DNA of 64,000 nt from Chitinophagales bacterium (GTDB lineage Bacteria; Bacteroidota; Bacteroidia; Chitinophagales; Chitinophagaceae): positions 1-64,000 of the forward strand of contig JAATFV010000063.1 in NCBI GenBank assembly GCA_015655015.1, in the 5' to 3' direction. Both the position numbers and the translations under genes were made by a program. Shown in pieces: positions 60,790 through 64,000 of the stretch. The notes beneath the pieces are model-generated. The model did not search any database. It was given only the letters and a program-made list of their open reading frames with translations, and was not told the DNA's origin. The stretch's first letter is position 1. Every line of letters begins with the position of its first letter.

Positions 60790-60954
60790 ATGCCAGCCAC
60801 TAAAACAACAACGGATAAAAATTTTGAGATCACCTATCTGCAAAAGAAGTTCCTGGTTTCCCGTCAGAAAGTTGAAGAAGCAATGAAGGCGTCAGGCAAT
60901 AACCGACAGCTGGTGGAAGCTTATCTGACAAAGTATACGACGAGAACCGAGTAA
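60790..60954 (+). CDS. DUF3606-like small protein
   Basis: A 54-residue protein starting MPATKTTTDKNFEITYLQ. The helices 'YLQKKFLVSRQKVEEAMKASG' and 'NRQLVEAYLTK' match the DUF3606 pattern (short, single helix-turn-helix-like unit, conserved hydrophobic spacing). The function of the family is unknown. It is convergent with the TonB-domain gene, with 5 bp between the stops. Confidence 0.65.
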   Translation: MPATKTTTDKNFEITYLQKKFLVSRQKVEEAMKASGNNRQLVEAYLTKYTTRTE

Positions 60955-60959
60955 GTATA

Positions 60960-61454
60960 TTACTTGCCTGCTTCCAACCGGAAGATAATAGGCTGTTTCT
61001 TATACGATTTCACCAACCGCCCGTTCTGCATAGCAGGTTTCCAGCGGGGACTATCTTCCATGGCTTTGAGCGCTGCTTCCGCCAGGATAGGCTCCCCGCG
61101 GAGAGCCTTAAGATCGGAGACAGTGCCGTCTTTGTCAACAATGAACTGCAACACTACGGTGCCTTCAATTCTCTTACGTACAGCTTTTTGAGGGTAAGTG
61201 AGGTGAGTGCTCAAAAAGTTGAACCATGCCTTGCCGCCGCCGGGAAACTCCGATTCGATCTCCACTTTTTCATAGATACCCGCCTGTTGATTGCCCTTGC
61301 CTATAGCGATCAGTTCGTCGATACTCCTCTTACCGGAACTGTCGGTAGACCTGACGGCAACGGTGTCCTGCTTGCCGGATTGGGCGCAGGAAGCTAGAGG
61401 ACCAGAGAAGCTGCCGGCAAGGAGCAGGAACAATGATGGGATGATGGGATGCAT
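60960..61454 (-). CDS. TonB C-terminal domain protein
   Basis: A 164-residue secreted protein with signal peptide ('SLFLLLAGSFSGPLASC', possibly a lipoprotein). Residues about 80-160 form a TonB C-terminal domain: 'YPQKAVRKRIEGTVVLQFIVDKDGTVSDLKALRGEPILAEAALKAMEDSPRWKPAMQNGR'. It has no inner-membrane anchor and no proline-rich span, so it is not a classical TonB. Stand-alone domains of this type are common in Bacteroidota and of uncertain role. Confidence 0.85.
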   Translation of the reverse strand: MHPIIPSLFLLLAGSFSGPLASCAQSGKQDTVAVRSTDSSGKRSIDELIAIGKGNQQAGIYEKVEIESEFPGGGKAWFNFLSTHLTYPQKAVRKRIEGTVVLQFIVDKDGTVSDLKALRGEPILAEAALKAMEDSPRWKPAMQNGRLVKSYKKQPIIFRLEAGK

Positions 61455-61536
61455 AAGGCTATATTACAAAAAAGAAATGAGATCCGGAAGGGGCTGTATA
61501 AAAATAACTGCGTAGATTAGTTGTCTAAAATTACCT

Positions 61537-62454
61537 ATGCAACGAAAAAAATTTCTTCAGAATTCCTTTCTGGCAGGGGCCGGCCTGATAACAGCCGGGG
61601 TCGCTACGGGCGCTGCCTTACCCAAAACCGGGCAACCGGGACAGCCCTTCAATCTGAATTACGGCTTCCACGATGGAATGTTCCGCAATAGTGCAGGCAA
61701 TGATTTCATCGATCAGATAAAATTCGGATACGACCAGGGTTTCCGATCCATAGAAGACAATGGAATGGCAAGAAGGCCCCCTGAAGAGCAACAAAAGATA
61801 GGGGACGCACTGGCTAAGCTGGGCATGTCTATGGGCGTTTTTGTCCTTGACAAAGGGGGGAATGGCGCGAACTCGCTTGCAACGGGCAAACCCGAATACC
61901 TGGAGATCTTCCTGAAAGGCTGCCGCCAGGCCGTCGAAGTTTCCAAACGATGTAATGGAAAGCTCACCACCGTTGTCCCGGGTGATTTTGAAAGACACCT
62001 GCCCATGGGTATTCAGACAGGGAATGTTATTGAGGCCTTGCGTAAAGGAGCCGCCATCCTGGAACCGCATGGCATCGTTATGGTCCTTGAGCCGTTAAGC
62101 GACACGCCGGACCTCTTCCTGCGTCATTCCGATCAGACCTACGCCATCTGCAAAGCGGTAAACAGTCCTTCCTGTAAGATCTTATTCGACATGTACCATA
62201 TGCAGCGTAATGAAGGCGATCTCATTCACAATCTCGATCTCACGTACAGCGAGATCGCATATTTTCAGATCGGAAATAATCCGGGACGGAATGAGCCTAC
62301 GACAGGTGAAATGGATTACAAGAACATTTTCAAACATATTTACAAAAAAGGATATAAAGGCATCCTGGGGATGGAACATGGTATTTCCCAACCCGGTAAG
62401 GAAGGCGAGGCCGGCCTGATAAAAGCCTACCGGGACAGCGATAGCTTCCTGTAA
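61537..62454 (+). CDS. Hydroxypyruvate-isomerase-like TIM-barrel protein
   Basis: 305 residues with a Tat-like signal ('QRKKFLQNSFLAGAGLITAG'). The AP-endonuclease-2-type TIM barrel shows metal-site carboxylates and histidine: Glu in 'SIEDNG', 'VLEPLSD', 'ILFDMYHMQ' and 'GILGMEHG'. This set is typical of the Hyi/sugar-phosphate-isomerase group. Export by Tat is frequent for such proteins in Bacteroidota, in line with action on sugars outside the cytoplasm. The substrate is unknown. Confidence 0.8.
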   Translation: MQRKKFLQNSFLAGAGLITAGVATGAALPKTGQPGQPFNLNYGFHDGMFRNSAGNDFIDQIKFGYDQGFRSIEDNGMARRPPEEQQKIGDALAKLGMSMGVFVLDKGGNGANSLATGKPEYLEIFLKGCRQAVEVSKRCNGKLTTVVPGDFERHLPMGIQTGNVIEALRKGAAILEPHGIVMVLEPLSDTPDLFLRHSDQTYAICKAVNSPSCKILFDMYHMQRNEGDLIHNLDLTYSEIAYFQIGNNPGRNEPTTGEMDYKNIFKHIYKKGYKGILGMEHGISQPGKEGEAGLIKAYRDSDSFL

Positions 62455-62540
62455 GAGCCAACATCGTTAATTGTCGTCCATAATTTGATTTTCGCAAATA
62501 ACGGATTGATATCTACAAACAGCAGCCATCTTTTACATGC

Positions 62541-62548
62541 TACCTTTG
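62541..62548 (+). promoter_or_regulatory. -7 box of the SDR gene
   Basis: TACCTTTG matches TAnnTTTG exactly, 21 bp before the ATG at 62570. No TTG was seen at the -33 distance. Confidence 0.5.
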
Positions 62549-62569
62549 TAGTATAAAAAACAATTCACG

Positions 62570-63334
62570 ATGGAACTGAAAAATAAAATAGCGCTCGTTA
62601 CCGGCGGCAGCCGCGGGCTGGGTAAAGACATGGCTTTACGCCTGGCGGAAAAAGGAATTGATGTCATCCTCACCTACAATAGCCGGGTGCAGGACGCACA
62701 AGGAGTAGTAGCACAGATACAGCAGGGCGGCCAAAAAGCCGCAACACTCCAGCTCAATGCCGGCGATATCAAAAGCTTTGGTTCTTTTGCCACACAGCTG
62801 CAAGCCGTTTTGCATAATACATTCGAAACTACCCATTTCGATTATCTTGTTAATAACGCAGGCATTGGCGGATATGCGCCCATTGCAGACGTAACCGAAG
62901 ACATGTTCGATGAGCTGCTGAACATCCATTTTAAAGGGGTTTACTTCTTAACGCAAAAAATGCTGCCGTTGATGAACGATGGCGGGGGCATCGTTAATAT
63001 CTCTTCCGGCCTCACCCGTGTCTCCTTTCCCGGTTCTTCCGCTTATGCTTCTATGAAGGGCGCCACGGAGGTATTCACCCGTTACCTCGCCAAAGAATTG
63101 GGTGTACGGGGTATCAGGGCAAACATCATAGCCCCCGGAGCTGTCATGACGGATTTTGGCGGAGGGCATCTCAGAGACAATGAACAGCTAAAACAAATAG
63201 TAAGCAGTGTAACCGCGTTGGGCAGACCAGGCGTGGCAGAAGACATTGGCGGAGTGGTCGCTTTCTTATGCACGGAAGAAGCGCGCTGGGTCAATGGACA
63301 GCGCATAGAGGTATCCGGCGGTATGCAGCTGTAA
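62570..63334 (+). CDS. SDR-family oxidoreductase (FabG-like)
   Basis: A 254-residue classical SDR: 'VTGGSRGLGKDMA' cofactor loop, 'NNAG', catalytic Ser in 'NISSG', Y-A-S-M-K (Tyr/Lys pair), and 'NIIAPGAVMTDF'. The C-terminal 'GQRIEVSGGMQL' is typical. It stands as a single gene between a perfect -7 box and a strong terminator. The substrate cannot be predicted. Confidence 0.9.
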   Translation: MELKNKIALVTGGSRGLGKDMALRLAEKGIDVILTYNSRVQDAQGVVAQIQQGGQKAATLQLNAGDIKSFGSFATQLQAVLHNTFETTHFDYLVNNAGIGGYAPIADVTEDMFDELLNIHFKGVYFLTQKMLPLMNDGGGIVNISSGLTRVSFPGSSAYASMKGATEVFTRYLAKELGVRGIRANIIAPGAVMTDFGGGHLRDNEQLKQIVSSVTALGRPGVAEDIGGVVAFLCTEEARWVNGQRIEVSGGMQL

Positions 63335-63382
63335 TATTAAAGCTACATGATAGAACGAGGCTCGTACTTGCATTACATGCAG

Positions 63383-63418
63383 AAGGGGCTGTCTTCAGTA
63401 GGACAGCCCCTTTTTATT
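63383..63418 (+). terminator. Strong terminator after the SDR gene
   Basis: AAGGGGCTGTC (63383-63393) pairs perfectly with GACAGCCCCTT (63402-63412) around an 8-nt loop, followed by a T run. It ends the SDR transcript just upstream of the convergent Gfo/Idh gene. Confidence 0.9.
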
Positions 63419-63433
63419 ATCCGAAAACAAGGG

Positions 63434-64000
63434 TTAGAAAAATTTGGTGACACCGGGAACAGCGACGGGATAAAAGCCATCGGCATCCGGCAATACGGGA
63501 GGTGCAGCGCTAAAATCATAAGCGGCAGGCATAATATTCAGCCCGGAATGAAGCGCTTTATCCCATTCCACTTGCTGCCCGGAATAGGTGGCCAGCCTTC
63601 CCAAAATAGACGTCATCGAACTTTTGGCGCCTCTTTCAGCATCCCAAAACTTATATTCGCCTTTGGCGATAGCCTCGAACAATTCATCGTGCTCATTCTG
63701 ATAAGGCTGATTTTCTTTTGATTTATCAAACTGGTAGATCGTATTTCCCTTCGGATCGGTGATCCGGGCCTGATCGCAGAATACCTTACCTTTCGTCCCG
63801 ATCAGCAGCTCATCTACCTTACTCATCGTTCCCTTTTGATGCCGGCACTGACTGTTTAGAACAGCCCCGTTCGCATAATGAAATTCTACAAAATGATGAT
63901 CAAAGATCTGGCCGTAGTCTTTCCCCTTCCTCACTTCCCGGCCACCCATCCCCTGGGCCGTTACAGGATACCCCTCCAATGCCCAGTTGATCACATCTAA
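63434..64000 (-). CDS. Gfo/Idh/MocA-family oxidoreductase, C-terminal part (5' end outside window)
   Basis: The frame is open to the last base of the window. The 188 or so visible residues are the C-terminal alpha/beta domain of the family: 'DHHFVEFHYANGAVLNSQCRH', 'ELLIGTKGKVFCDQARITDPKGNTIYQF', 'NEHDELFEAIAKGE' and 'MTSILGRLATYSGQQVEWDKAL'. The NAD-binding half lies beyond the edge. It is probably exported and may act on sugars, as for many Bacteroidota relatives, but this cannot be judged here. Confidence 0.85.
   Translation of the reverse strand, partial: LDVINWALEGYPVTAQGMGGREVRKGKDYGQIFDHHFVEFHYANGAVLNSQCRHQKGTMSKVDELLIGTKGKVFCDQARITDPKGNTIYQFDKSKENQPYQNEHDELFEAIAKGEYKFWDAERGAKSSMTSILGRLATYSGQQVEWDKALHSGLNIMPAAYDFSAAPPVLPDADGFYPVAVPGVTKFF

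Noticed and set aside
60464-60886. 140-codon plus-strand frame near 60.6 kb
   Set aside because: It is Cys- and Trp-rich without family pattern and overlaps both the minus-strand small gene and the DUF3606-like gene.

Overview
The window is a bacterial chromosome segment from the phylum Bacteroidota, most likely family Chitinophagaceae. This is inferred from three SusC/SusD pairs, two ECF sigma/FecR pairs, GldA/GldF/GldG-like ABC systems, -7 boxes of the TAnnTTTG type, DUF4142 and NagP-type genes, and general codon and GC character. No 16S or other decisive marker is present. No rRNA, tRNA, CRISPR array or intact insertion sequence was found.

Region 1 (1-13.7 kb) begins with the tail of an OmpA-family gene. 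A plus-strand oxidative/efflux cluster follows: catalase-type peroxidase, SnoaL-like protein, a 173-aa companion protein, DyP peroxidase, TolC, an HlyD/EmrA-like adaptor, an MFS pump, and a three-GAF sigma54 activator. A convergent AraC-family regulator, an SDR oxidoreductase and an AI-2E-type permease come next. The catalase and SDR genes share a nearly identical 59-bp promoter/operator block although they lie 11 kb apart.

Region 2 (13.7-21.3 kb) holds a very large AsmA-like protein, a DUF4142 lipoprotein, a flavin split-barrel protein, an orphan protein, and the 2-keto-3-deoxy-galactonate pair dgoA-dgoK.

Region 3 (21.3-46.9 kb) is the most unusual part. Two paralogous minus-strand operons lie head to tail. 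Each runs ECF sigma, FecR anti-sigma, STN-containing SusC, SusD, ABC ATPase, and a fused ABC-2 permease/GldG-like protein. The right-hand copy also carries a DUF4397-like lipoprotein and two tandem MutS-like ATPases. In both copies a plus-strand -7 box and a hairpin with a T6 tail delimit a predicted 93-nt antisense RNA opposite the 5' leader of susC. This layout recalls the cis-antisense RNAs described in Bacteroides polysaccharide loci. An AT-rich island with a KilA-N gene and a broken zeta-toxin-like module separates the two copies.

Region 4 (47-60.4 kb) has an outer-membrane phospholipase A, then an amino-sugar utilisation locus: LacI regulator, SusC/SusD, esterase, GH109-type oxidoreductase/glycosidase, NagB, NagP-type transporter and NagA. 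The NagA lacks about 70 internal residues that normally hold two metal-binding histidines.

Region 5 (60.4-64 kb) carries small proteins, a TonB C-terminal-domain protein, a hydroxypyruvate-isomerase-like TIM barrel, an SDR, and the C-terminal part of a Gfo/Idh/MocA protein cut by the window edge.
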